Part shown: one piece after another, positions 1-9,345 of the stretch
Position numbering within the stretch: position 1 is the stretch's first letter
How the letters are laid out: each line of letters begins with the position of its first letter
Assembly: GCF_022614595.1 (NCBI RefSeq)
Contig: NZ_JAJFAU010000017.1
Span: 1-49,100 of the forward strand
Origin: Streptomyces sp. CNQ085
Lineage (GTDB): Bacteria; Actinomycetota; Actinomycetes; Streptomycetales; Streptomycetaceae
DNA: 49,100 nucleotides
Direction: 5' to 3'
Translations under genes and position numbers: made by a program
The notes under the pieces: generated by a model
What the model was told of the DNA's origin: nothing
The model's input: only the letters and a program-made list of their open reading frames with translations
Databases searched by the model: none

Positions 1-255
1 GGCGTGGCCGGTGTGCGGGCAGCCCCCGGCGGCCGGTACGGACGCCTCCGGCGGGACGGGGGCTTCCCCTGGCATGGCGGCCGCCAGGTCCGACGCACCC
101 GGCTCGTCCCGGGGATCGGGAAGCGCGGCCTGCGCGGCGGCGGCGCGCCCGGCCGTTCGTTCCGGCGCGGGCGCGGCCGTACGAGCACCGCCGCCCGTCG
201 GCCGGGCAGCGGACTGTCGGGGGGTCGGATACTCCGTCACGCGTTGGGTTTCCAT
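1..255 (-). CDS. Hypothetical protein, N-terminal part (runs off left edge)
   Basis: An open minus-strand frame runs from ATG at 255 to the window edge without a stop (85 codons). A GTG at 240 is an alternative start. The translation is Ala/Pro/Gly-rich and apparently disordered, ending in a Cys-His motif (GGCPHTGHA). Third-position GC is high but less strict than in neighbouring genes, and no good Shine-Dalgarno precedes either start. I do not recognise the family. The opposite-strand frames over this stretch look like shadows. It could also be non-coding. Confidence 0.4.
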   Translation of the reverse strand, partial: METQRVTEYPTPRQSAARPTGGGARTAAPAPERTAGRAAAAQAALPDPRDEPGASDLAAAMPGEAPVPPEASVPAAGGCPHTGHA

Positions 256-302
256 CCGTCCGGGGCCGCGCCGTGCATCGGGCGGGCCCAGCGCTTGAGG
301 AC

Positions 303-980
303 TCAGGGGCGTCGGCAGTTCAGGAAGACCTGTATCTCGGGAGAGACGTCCGTGCTGGCCGGCGCGTACGCGAACGTCTCCTCTCCGTCGATCTCGAAGC
401 CCGCGTCGGACACCACCTGGCGCAGCTCCTCCCGCAGGTAACCGGATACCCGGATCGTGTGCCCCAGGAACGGGATGGCGAAGTCGTCCACGTCCGCCTC
501 GACCATGCCGAGTGCCAGCAGCCCGCCGGGGCGCAGCTGGGCGTGCAGCATCCGCAGGGCGACGGGGATCTCCTTGCGCGGCAGCATCAGCAGCGAGAAG
601 AAGGCGGCGACGCCGTCGAAGGGCCCCAGACCGGCGTGCTCCAGGTCGGCGAGGTCCATCAGGCGGAAGTCGGCACCGGGGACGCTGGCCCGGCCGAGCT
701 CGATCATGCAGGGCGAGATGTCGATGCCGGTGACCCGGTGCCCGGCGTCGGCGAGCTGGCGGGCGGTGGGGACCCCGGTGCCGCATCCGATGTCGAGCAC
801 CCGCGAACCGGCGGGCAGCCCCTCCGCCAGCCAGGCGCCCGCGGCCATCTGCCCCTCCTTGTGGGGAAAGACCTCGTCATATCGGTCGCCGATCGCGTCG
901 AACGCGTCGGCCTGTCCGGCGCGGTCGATCGCCGCCCTGTCGTAGCCCGTGTACACCTGGTGGCCTTCCGTGTCGCTCAC
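303..980 (-). CDS. Class I SAM-dependent methyltransferase
   Basis: A 225-residue protein predicted to transfer a methyl group from S-adenosylmethionine to an unknown small molecule. The SAM-binding motif I is VLDIGCGTG (residues 61-69), followed by the acidic loop GIDIS and the post-motif region LRPGGLLALGM. The C-terminus is the usual (SDAGFEIDGEETFAY) Rossmann lid. I chose GTG 980 because GAGAGGAG lies about 9 nt upstream; the longer upstream reading lacks family similarity and a ribosome site. It stands alone on the minus strand, upstream of the unknown left-edge gene. Substrate cannot be told from sequence. Confidence 0.85.
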   Translation of the reverse strand: MSDTEGHQVYTGYDRAAIDRAGQADAFDAIGDRYDEVFPHKEGQMAAGAWLAEGLPAGSRVLDIGCGTGVPTARQLADAGHRVTGIDISPCMIELGRASVPGADFRLMDLADLEHAGLGPFDGVAAFFSLLMLPRKEIPVALRMLHAQLRPGGLLALGMVEADVDDFAIPFLGHTIRVSGYLREELRQVVSDAGFEIDGEETFAYAPASTDVSPEIQVFLNCRRP

Positions 981-1158
981 GCTGGGGGGCTCCTCTCGCG
1001 GCAGTTCGCCAAATCCCTTGCATGGACGGGGAGTTCGCCATGACGAGCTTTCCGCCGAGTCCGGGGGTGATCCTACTTTCGACGCCCCGGGGCACAACAA
1101 GGAACCGCGGAACGTCCTCCGCCATCATGCGAGACGCACGGCGACCCCACCAGCCCTT

Positions 1159-1842
1159 TCAGCCGATCCGTGCGGGTTCGCGGTCCCAGTCGCGCGGCAG
1201 CCGGGGAACCCGCCAGGCGGGATCGGGTCGCCAGTCCTCCCAGCCGTCGCGGAACGGACTGCCCCAGGCGCGGACCACCTCCACCGCGCGCCGCCCGGCG
1301 GCCCGTACGCGCTCGGCCTGGGCGGCGTCCATCAGGCCGGTGCGCTGCGCCTGCTCGAACTCGTCCTCGTCCCGCCACTGCCAGGTGCGGTCGGGGTGGA
1401 CGGTGATGTCCAGGAAGTGGTCCTCTGAATCCACACCGCCCCTCCAGCGGCGCAGGGGCTCCTCCAGGTTGACGTACCAGTTCCGGAACCGCCAGCCACG
1501 GTCCCAGAACAGCCACACCGACCAGGGTTCGCCGGCCCGCGCGACCTTGAGGACCCCGGTCCCGAACCACCGTGACCGCGCCACCCGGCGCGGTTTGGTG
1601 TAGCGGGTGGCGAGCGGCTCGCGGTGCACGGGAGTGCCGTCGGCGAGCTCCGGCTTGACGCAGACGGTCCCCGGCGCCATCCACACGGCGAGCAGTTCGG
1701 GGGTGTCGCGGACGACGGTCACGGGACGGCAGATGTGCAGGGCATCCCCGCCGTTGGCCCGGTACCGCCACAGAATGTGCTCGCCGGCCTTCCAATGGGT
1801 GCCGCCCGCCGCCCGTGTGTGATCCGCCGTGTCCGCCGTCAT
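1159..1842 (-). CDS. DUF402 family protein
   Basis: A 227-residue protein with the DUF402 fold. The family includes FomD-like and nucleoside-diphosphatase members that act on nucleotidyl intermediates with divalent metal. Visible family features are the central WSVWLFWDRGWRFRNWYVNLEEP stretch followed by the acidic metal-binding segment DSEDHFLDITVHPDRTWQWRDEDEF. A proline/arginine-rich tail follows. It is separated from fumC by about 65 bp and transcribed in the same direction. ATG 1842 has no Shine-Dalgarno, but a TAAAAT hexamer ends 6 nt before it, so the mRNA is probably leaderless. The precise substrate is unknown. Confidence 0.8.
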   Translation of the reverse strand: MTADTADHTRAAGGTHWKAGEHILWRYRANGGDALHICRPVTVVRDTPELLAVWMAPGTVCVKPELADGTPVHREPLATRYTKPRRVARSRWFGTGVLKVARAGEPWSVWLFWDRGWRFRNWYVNLEEPLRRWRGGVDSEDHFLDITVHPDRTWQWRDEDEFEQAQRTGLMDAAQAERVRAAGRRAVEVVRAWGSPFRDGWEDWRPDPAWRVPRLPRDWDREPARIG

Positions 1843-1848
1843 GCACGG

Positions 1849-1854
1849 ATTTTA
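1849..1854 (-). promoter_or_regulatory. Predicted -10 element of leaderless DUF402 mRNA
   Basis: TAAAAT on the minus strand, exceptional in this GC-rich DNA, ends 6 nt before ATG 1842, so transcription should begin at the A of the start codon. No convincing -35 box is seen. Confidence 0.55.
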
Positions 1855-1908
1855 GGCCCGGTCCGGGGGCCGGGCCCAGGATCCCGCGCCCCGGCCCCGT
1901 GCCCCGGG

Positions 1909-3315
1909 TCAGGGGCGGGTCATGCGCAGCACGTCCAGGGCCTGGTCGAGCTGCTCCAGGGTGAGCATGCCGCGCTCGACGTAGCCGGCCTCCAGGACGA
2001 CCTCGCGGATCGTCCTGCGCTCGGCCAGGGAGCGCTTGGCGACCTTCGCGGCCTCCTCGTAGCCGATGTAGCGGTTGAGCGGGGTCACCACGGACGGGGA
2101 GGACTCGGCGTACTCGCGGGCCCGCTCCGCGTCGGCCTCGATGCCGTCGACCGTGCGGTCGGCCAGCAGCCGGGAGGAGTTCGCCAGCAGCCGGATCGAC
2201 TCCAGCAGGTTCCGGGCGATGACGGGGAGCATGACGTTCAGCTCGAAGTTGCCCGACGCCCCGGCCACCGCGACCGTGGCGTCGTTGCCCATCACCTGCG
2301 CGGCGACCATCAGGACCGCCTCGGGGACCACCGGATTGACCTTGCCGGGCATGATCGAGGAGCCGGGCTGGAGGTCGGGCAGGCGGATCTCGGCCAGCCC
2401 GGTGCGCGGGCCCGAGGACATCCAGCGCAGATCGTTGCAGATCTTGGTCAGGCTCACGGCGATGGTGCGCAGCTGCCCGGAGGTCTCCACCAGGGCGTCC
2501 CTGGCCCCCTGGGCCTCGAAGTGGTCGCGGGCCTCGGTCAGCGGCAGCCCGGTGGCACGGGCGACCTCGGCGATGACGGCCGCGGAGAAACCCGGGGGGG
2601 TGTTGATTCCGGTGCCCACCGCGGTGCCGCCCAGCGGCAGCTCGGCCAGGCGCGGCAGGCAGGCGCGCAGCCGCTCCACCCCGTGGCGCACCTGCGCCGC
2701 GTAGCCGCCGAACTCCTGGCCGAGTGTGACGGGCGTGGCGTCCATCAGATGGGTGCGGCCGGACTTGACGACCTCGGCGAACTCCTCCGCCTTGCGCTCC
2801 AGCGCTCCCGCCAGGTGCTCCAGCGCGGGGATCAGGTCCCCGGTGACGGCGGCGGTGGCCGCGACGTGGATGGAGGAGGGGAAGACGTCGTTGGAGGACT
2901 GGCTGGCGTTGACGTGGTCGTTGGGGTGCACCGGCGCGCCCAGCCGCTCGCTCGCGAGCGTGGCCAGCACCTCGTTCATGTTCATGTTGGAGGAGGTGCC
3001 GGAGCCGGTCTGGAAGACGTCCACGGGGAAGTGGTCGTCCCAACGGCCCTCGGCTACCTCATCGGCGGCCTGTCCGAGGGCCCGGGCCAGACCCGCGTCC
3101 AGGACGCCGAGCTCGGCGTTGACCCGGGCCGCGGCGGCCTTGATCCGGGCCAGCGCCTGGATGTGCGCGCGTTCCAGGCGCCGGCCCGACAGAGGGAAGT
3201 TCTCCACGGCGCGCTGCGTCTGCGCCCGCCACCTGGCGTGGGCGGGCACCCGCACCTCGCCCATGGAGTCGTGTTCGATCCGGTATTGCTGCTCGTCGTC
3301 GCTCGTCCCGGTCAT
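1909..3315 (-). CDS. fumC: Class II fumarate hydratase
   Basis: A 468-residue enzyme, full length for the family, that reversibly hydrates fumarate to L-malate in the TCA cycle. It belongs to the iron-independent, oxygen-stable fumarase/aspartase superfamily. Visible motifs are [10 protein letters not shown] (103-112), SGRTHLMDA with the conserved His near residue 189, and the superfamily signature [11 protein letters not shown] (318-328) carrying the catalytic serine. It lies 26 bp downstream of the class I fumarase gene on the same strand, so the cell encodes both kinds in tandem. The ATG has no Shine-Dalgarno; a TAGATT hexamer 6 nt upstream suggests its own leaderless promoter. Confidence 0.96.
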   Translation of the reverse strand: MTGTSDDEQQYRIEHDSMGEVRVPAHARWRAQTQRAVENFPLSGRRLERAHIQALARIKAAAARVNAELGVLDAGLARALGQAADEVAEGRWDDHFPVDVFQTGSGTSSNMNMNEVLATLASERLGAPVHPNDHVNASQSSNDVFPSSIHVAATAAVTGDLIPALEHLAGALERKAEEFAEVVKSGRTHLMDATPVTLGQEFGGYAAQVRHGVERLRACLPRLAELPLGGTAVGTGINTPPGFSAAVIAEVARATGLPLTEARDHFEAQGARDALVETSGQLRTIAVSLTKICNDLRWMSSGPRTGLAEIRLPDLQPGSSIMPGKVNPVVPEAVLMVAAQVMGNDATVAVAGASGNFELNVMLPVIARNLLESIRLLANSSRLLADRTVDGIEADAERAREYAESSPSVVTPLNRYIGYEEAAKVAKRSLAERRTIREVVLEAGYVERGMLTLEQLDQALDVLRMTRP

Positions 3316-3321
3316 GGAACG

Positions 3322-3327
3322 AATCTA
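3322..3327 (-). promoter_or_regulatory. Predicted -10 element of leaderless fumC mRNA
   Basis: TAGATT on the minus strand lies between the class I fumarase stop (3342) and fumC, ending 6 nt before ATG 3315. It would give fumC an independent leaderless transcript. No clear -35. Confidence 0.5.
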
Positions 3328-3341
3328 ACCGGGCGGACCGG

Positions 3342-5048
<1,707 letters not shown>

Positions 5049-5164
5049 GGACGGTCTCTTCCTCTCGACGGTGGCGCATCACAGGGTATGACCCCCGAAC
5101 GGGTGGCGGTGGTGTGAGGTGCGGCTCAGCCGCCGGGCCGGCCGCACCCCGGCCGACGCGGCAC

Positions 5165-5193
5165 TGGTCGCGATGTATCGCGTTCGCTAGGGT
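5165..5193 (+). promoter_or_regulatory. Promoter with palindromic operator, leaderless DUF1707 gene
   Basis: CGCGATGTATCGCG (5169-5182) is a palindrome except for its central GT. It lies in the spacer between a weak -35 (CTGGTC, 5165-5170) and a -10 TAGGGT (5188-5193). The -10 ends 6 nt before GTG 5200. The same site, CGCGATATATCGCG, lies in the matching position of the ABC promoter at 44551-44580, and TTC follows both. The layout suits a repressor; PadR- or TetR-family regulators are candidates by inference. Confidence 0.6.
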
Positions 5194-5199
5194 GGCGGT

Positions 5200-5844
5200 G
5201 TGGACGAGAAGACCTCCCCGCGCAAGCGGCCCGCGGAACGGCCCCCCGCCGCGCCCCCGGCGGCCGGGGCGGACGTACGCGCCTCCGACGCCGACCGCGA
5301 CCGGGTGCTGGAGATCCTCCGCGAGGCACTCGCGGAGGGACGGCTGGACGCCGGCGAGCACGCCGAGCGGATCGACGCGGCGTGCCGGGCCGGGACGGTG
5401 GGCGAACTGCGGCCGCTGGTCCGCGATCTGCCGGACGGACGGGAGACGGCTGCCCGCTCGGGCCGCCCGGCGTCCGGCGGGTGCGGCGACGACGTGATCG
5501 CGGTCTTCGGCGGGGCCTCGCGCAAGGGGCGCCGCCGGGCGGGGGCGAGGACCAACGCCTTCGCGCTGTTCGGCGGGGTCGAGATCGACCTGACCGAGGC
5601 GCTCTTCGAGCGGCGGGAACTCGTCGTCAACGCCACGGCCGTCTTCGGCGGCATCAAGATCAAGGTCCCGGAGAACGTGACCCTGCGCGGCTCGGGCAGC
5701 GGCATCCTGGGCGGCTACGACGTGGAGGCCAGGGAGTCGGCGGATCCCGACGCACCGGTGGTCGTGGTGCGCGGCGCGGCGGTCTTCGGCGGGGTCGAGG
5801 CGAAGGCGGAGCGTGGCAAGCGCCTGCGGAACCTGCGCCGCTGA
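5200..5844 (+). CDS. DUF1707 / LiaF-like envelope-stress protein
   Basis: A 214-residue soluble protein. An N-terminal disordered, basic stretch is followed by a DUF1707 domain (about 26-78: VRASDADRDRVLEILREALAE...GRLDAGEHAERI), a SHOCT-like helical module. The C-terminal half resembles the LiaF/cell-wall-active-antibiotic-response domain, with repeated VFGG(V/I) turns (AVFGGAS, ALFGGVE, AVFGGIK, AVFGGVE). No membrane segment is seen, unlike many DUF1707 proteins. The GTG start lies immediately after a -10 box, so the mRNA should be leaderless. A palindromic operator shared with a distant ABC exporter suggests control by one regulator. A role in envelope-stress sensing is inferred from the domains only. 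Confidence 0.85.
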   Translation: MDEKTSPRKRPAERPPAAPPAAGADVRASDADRDRVLEILREALAEGRLDAGEHAERIDAACRAGTVGELRPLVRDLPDGRETAARSGRPASGGCGDDVIAVFGGASRKGRRRAGARTNAFALFGGVEIDLTEALFERRELVVNATAVFGGIKIKVPENVTLRGSGSGILGGYDVEARESADPDAPVVVVRGAAVFGGVEAKAERGKRLRNLRR

Positions 5845-5890
5845 CGCCTGTCCTCGACGGCGCCTCCCCCACGGCCTGCCGGGCGGGCGG

Positions 5891-6575
5891 TCACTCCGTG
5901 CGCAGTCCGTCCAGGCGCATCATCCGCCACAGCGGCGGCGGACTGAGACAGGTCACCAGCACCACCCCGGCGCCGATGCCCGCCATCGCGCCCAGGCTCG
6001 TCCAGTGGACGGTGACCGGCACGGAGGCCAGCTTCAGCAGCACCGCACCCAGCCCGATCCCGCCGAGGACCGACAGCGCCAGCCCGAGGAACACGGGCAG
6101 CGCGGTCTGCCACAGCACCGACCAGCCCAGCGTGGAGCGCCGGGTACCGAAGGCGACCAGCACCGGCAGCGGCTTCCTGCGCTCGCGCAACTGCTCCAGG
6201 GTGGAGACGACCATGCTGGCGCCGATCAGGAGCATCGCCCCGGCCGCCCCGCGTACAGTGCCCGCTGGACGGCGGCGAACCCGTCCGACTGGTCCATGCC
6301 GCTGAGCGTCATGACGTGGGTCTCGGGCGAGCCGACCCCCACGAGGTTGCGGACGTACTCGCGCGCGTCCGGCACCGCGGGGTCGGTCTTGACGGAGAAC
6401 TCGGCCCGGGGCCCCGGCAGCCGGGCGGGGTCGAGCGCCCCGGGGGTGGCGAGGATCCACGGGGTGAAGGCGCCGCGGTCGGAACGCTCGACCTGCCCGA
6501 AACCGAGGTTCTCCCGGGCCTCGCCGCGCGACTCGCGGGCGCCCATCGCCAGGTCGGCGGCCGCCCACCGGGTTC
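5891..6575 (-). pseudogene. FtsX-type ABC permease remnant, truncated and frameshifted
   Basis: Minus-strand similarity to the C-terminal half of a large FtsX/MacB-type ABC permease begins near 6575 (WAAADLAMGARESR) and runs in one frame to ALYAG near 6245. It resumes in another frame at AGAMLLIGAS and ends with a natural stop at 5891. The second part carries the last transmembrane helices (ALPVFLGLALSVLGGIGLG, AMAGIGAGVVLVTCLS) and the usual ending MMRLDGLRTE. The frame change lies in a G-rich run around 6232-6245. The first several hundred residues and any partner ATPase are missing, so the gene is dead. A sequencing error could explain the shift but not the truncation. Confidence 0.8.
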
Positions 6576-6668
6576 CTCGGGAAAGGGGGGTGCGGAGACG
6601 CCCGGGCCCCGCCGTGCGGCGGAGCGCCGTGCGTTCGGGACGCCTCCGGGACGCCTCCGGAAGGAGGT

Positions 6669-8045
6669 CTACCGTCCCTCGTCCCGCGACGGGCCGCCGG
6701 ACTCCCCGTTCTCCTCCGGCTCCGGAGGCGGCACGGTCACGGGTGACTTGGGCGACCTGGGCTTCTCGGCGGCGGGCGGCGGCGCGACCGACGCCGGGTC
6801 GGGGGTGCCCACGGGCACGGCGTGGCCCGTCGCGTACCGCCGCAGGGAGATGACGACGGACTTGAGCACCGCCACCAGCGGCACCGCCGTCACCGCGCCG
6901 GGAATGCCCGCGACCAGGCCTCCGGCGGTCACCGCCAGCGCCACGCCCAGGGGGTGGATCCGCACCATCCGGCCGAGGATGAGCGGCTGGAGCACATGCC
7001 CCTCCAACTGCTGCACGCCCAGCACCACCGCCAGGACGAGCAGCGCGGTGATCACGCCGTTGGCCACGAAGGCGACGAGGACCGCCAGCGCCCCGGAGAC
7101 CACCGCACCGACGAGCGGCACGAAGGCGAACAGGAAGACGAACACGGCCAGCGGCACGGCCATCGGAACGTCCAGGAAGTACAGCCCGAGACCGATGAAG
7201 AAGCCGTCGATGAAGGCCACGATCACCGTGCCGCGCACATAGCTGGTGAGCGTCGCCCATGCCATGGGCCCGGCGCCCGCGACGGCGTCGCGCGCCACCC
7301 GGGGTACGAAGTTGAGCGTCCAGTTCCACACGGTCCGGCCGTCGTAGAGCAGGAAGATCGTCACGAACAGCGCCAGCACCGCGCCGGAGAGGAACTCCAG
7401 GACGACGGTCACGCCCTGCAGCCCCGCGCTGGTGATCTCCTGGCTGTTGCTGCCGAGCCAGTCGTTGATGGTGTCGGCGACATTGTTGATCTGCGCCTCG
7501 GTGACGTGGAAGGAGCTGTTGAGCAGCCAGGTCTTCAGCTCCTCGATGCCGTCCTGGACCTGCCGGGTGAGGTTGTCCAGGTTCTCCATCACCTGCCAGA
7601 CCACGAACCAGCCCACCAGGCCCAGCAGTGCCACACCGGTGACGAACGTGATCGCCGCGGCCAGACCGCGTCCTACGCCCAGCATCCGCAGCCGGGCGGC
7701 CGTCGGCTGGAGCAGCGCGGTGAACAGCAGACCGATGACGAAGGCCAGCACGAGCAGGCTGACGGTGCTGATCACCTTCATCAGGACGTAGATGACCCCG
7801 GCCAGGACCAGCAGCCGCCACCCGGCCTCGGCCGCCACCCTCATCCCCCACGGCACCATGGTCGCGGGCGGGGGTGGCCCGGCGGGAGCCGCGGGATCGT
7901 AGGCGCCGAAGGGCGGCCCGGCCGGCGGAGCGGCCGGGGGAGGCGCCATGACGCCTTCGTCGTTGCCCTCTTCGCGAGCCAACCGCTCGGACAGCCGGGT
8001 GGCAGCACGCGACACCCCCGTCTTAAGACCCCGAAGTCTCGACAT
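6669..8045 (-). CDS. AI-2E family (DUF20) membrane exporter
   Basis: A 458-residue integral membrane protein of the AI-2E transporter/PerM/YdiK family, whose members are proposed exporters or ion antiporters. A cytoplasmic proline-rich N-terminus (to about residue 65) is followed by paired helices (LLVLAGVIYVLMKVISTVSLLVLAFVIGLLF). A long extracellular helical region follows, then the family hallmark C-terminal block with helices around FLSGAVLALFVTIFLLYDG, AFVPLVGAVVSGALAVLVAF and HPLGVALAVTAGGLVAGIPGAVTAVPLVAVLKS. The tail is Pro/Glu-rich. ATG 8045 is chosen because GAAGGAAG lies just upstream; the frame extends to 8138 without such a site. The transported compound is unknown. Confidence 0.88.
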   Translation of the reverse strand: MSRLRGLKTGVSRAATRLSERLAREEGNDEGVMAPPPAAPPAGPPFGAYDPAAPAGPPPPATMVPWGMRVAAEAGWRLLVLAGVIYVLMKVISTVSLLVLAFVIGLLFTALLQPTAARLRMLGVGRGLAAAITFVTGVALLGLVGWFVVWQVMENLDNLTRQVQDGIEELKTWLLNSSFHVTEAQINNVADTINDWLGSNSQEITSAGLQGVTVVLEFLSGAVLALFVTIFLLYDGRTVWNWTLNFVPRVARDAVAGAGPMAWATLTSYVRGTVIVAFIDGFFIGLGLYFLDVPMAVPLAVFVFLFAFVPLVGAVVSGALAVLVAFVANGVITALLVLAVVLGVQQLEGHVLQPLILGRMVRIHPLGVALAVTAGGLVAGIPGAVTAVPLVAVLKSVVISLRRYATGHAVPVGTPDPASVAPPPAAEKPRSPKSPVTVPPPEPEENGESGGPSRDEGR

Positions 8046-8232
8046 GCCGCTTCCTTCGCCCCCGTGTCCTGTTCGACCGGATCCAGTATGGCCCGTTCCA
8101 CCCCGACCCGGCGTGTCCGCCGTATCGGCCCGTCCCATCCGGGGACGACGCTACTGGGGTAAAGGGTTGCTCCCCGGCAGACATGCCAAACCCCCCGCCG
8201 GCGGGCAGGAGGCTTGGAGAGGGAACCGGGGC

Positions 8233-8248
8233 AGCCGCGGGAGCGGCT
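8233..8248 (-). terminator. Hairpin after transglycosylase gene
   Basis: AGCCGC / GCGGCT with a 4-nt loop begins 13 nt past the stop at 8261. A second perfect palindrome, CCCGCCGGCGGG, follows at 8194-8205. There is no U-tract, as is usual in Streptomyces. Confidence 0.45.
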
Positions 8249-8260
8249 CGGCGCGGAGGC

Positions 8261-8959
8261 TCAGTACCAGTGATTGGCCTGCCAGAACTCCCAGGCGCCA
8301 CAGGGGCTGCCGTAGCGGTCGTTCATGTAGTTCACGCCCCACTTGATCTGCGTGGCCGGGTTGGTCTGCCAGTCGGCTCCGGCCGAGGCCATCTTAGAGC
8401 CGGGCAGCGCCTGGACGAGGCCGTACGCGCCGGAGGACGGGTTCTGGGCCTTGTAGTTCCAGCCGCTCTCGCGCTCGATGATGCTGGAGAAGCACTGGAA
8501 CTGGCCCGCGCCCACGATCTGCTGGGCCATCGCCTTGACCTGGGCGACGGTGTAGGAGCTCTGCACCGCGAAGTCGGTGCGCTCCGCGGAGCGGCTGGCG
8601 GCCTGCTGCTCGGCCTCCTCCCGCTTCTTCGCCTCCTCGGCGGCCTCGGCAGCCTTCTCCGCCGCCTCCCTCTTGGCCTGGGCGTCCTTGGCGGCCTGCT
8701 TGCGGGCCGCCTCCTCGGCTGCCTTCTTCGCCTCGGCGTCGGCCGCCACGGCGGCGTTGTCCGCCTGCTGTGTGAGGGAAGCGGTCTGGGCCTGCTGGCC
8801 TGCGGGTATGTCGGCGAGGAGCGTCGCGTCAGCGGCAGTGGCCTCGACCGGTTCGGCCGTTCCCTGCTCACTGCCCGAGGCCACACCGACGACGGCGCCG
8901 ACGGTGGTGACCGCGGTGGCGGACGCCACCGCGAACCCCCGGACCGAGATCCGAGTCAC
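8261..8959 (-). CDS. Secreted coiled-coil lytic transglycosylase-like protein
   Basis: A 232-residue exported protein. An N-terminal hydrophobic signal (FAVASATAVTTVGAVVGVA) is followed by a highly charged Ala/Glu/Lys coiled coil (about 65-125). The C-terminal SLT/lysozyme-like domain contains IIERESGWNYKAQNPSSGAYGLVQALPGSKM, with Glu162 or Glu164 as probable catalytic acid. Its ending (GSPCGAWEFWQANHWY) is typical of Streptomyces transglycosylases, which cleave peptidoglycan glycan strands. GTG 8959 is chosen because GGAAGG lies 7 nt upstream; an in-frame GTG at 8974 is less likely. It is monocistronic with a long 5' region. Confidence 0.88.
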   Translation of the reverse strand: MTRISVRGFAVASATAVTTVGAVVGVASGSEQGTAEPVEATAADATLLADIPAGQQAQTASLTQQADNAAVAADAEAKKAAEEAARKQAAKDAQAKREAAEKAAEAAEEAKKREEAEQQAASRSAERTDFAVQSSYTVAQVKAMAQQIVGAGQFQCFSSIIERESGWNYKAQNPSSGAYGLVQALPGSKMASAGADWQTNPATQIKWGVNYMNDRYGSPCGAWEFWQANHWY

Positions 8960-9345
8960 ACGGTTTCCTTCCACACTGCCCGCTCAGGTGACCTCGCGGG
9001 CGCGATCGTGCCCCTGGCACGGGCCTCCCCACGTGCTGGCCACGGGAGGCACTGGCCCGGCCGGACCCCCGAAGAGGAGGGCCTCGCGGCGCTTCGGGCG
9101 GCATACGGCGCGCTGCTGTTGACTTGTGGGGCCGCACCCGGTCGGTGCGGATGGTGCCTGAGTGCCGTATGCGGGGCCTGACAGGACTCACACACTGCCG
9201 GAGGCGGAACGGTGGATGCAATTCCGTGACATGTGGGAAAACTCACATCCTGTTTCGCGCACCGATTGAGTGGAAAAGAGCGCGCGAAAAGCCCCGCACG
9301 GCTATGCTGCCCGATCTCGCCGCACGGAGCCGTTCACCGACCGGG
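8960..9345 (-). other. 386-bp intergenic region upstream of transglycosylase gene
   Basis: No gene is supported here. The distal part carries an interrupted palindrome (9231-9248) and an A/T-richer stretch (9210-9300) that is the likely promoter. About 250 nt of GC-rich leader follow. I looked for the c-di-AMP (ydaO) riboswitch that often precedes such cell-wall hydrolase genes and could not match its conserved blocks. Confidence 0.5.
9231..9248. promoter_or_regulatory. Interrupted palindrome, possible operator
   Basis: ATGTGGGAAAACTCACAT has arms ATGTG(G/A)G and C(T/C)CACAT around an A-rich centre. It lies about 270 bp upstream of the transglycosylase start, in the only AT-rich part of the gap. 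No regulator is recognised. Confidence 0.35.

Noticed and set aside
1-441. Plus-strand open frames at the left edge (4-441, 11-298)
   Set aside because: Arg/Gly-rich translations overlapping the methyltransferase 3' end in antisense, with no ribosome site or domain.
6226-7851. 541-codon minus-strand open frame
   Set aside because: Most of it is an off-frame reading of the AI-2E exporter gene; only its last part (below about 6575) carries real similarity, assigned to the FtsX remnant.
8960-9345. c-di-AMP (ydaO-type) riboswitch before the transglycosylase
   Set aside because: Expected from gene type, but I could not match the conserved sequence blocks on the minus strand.
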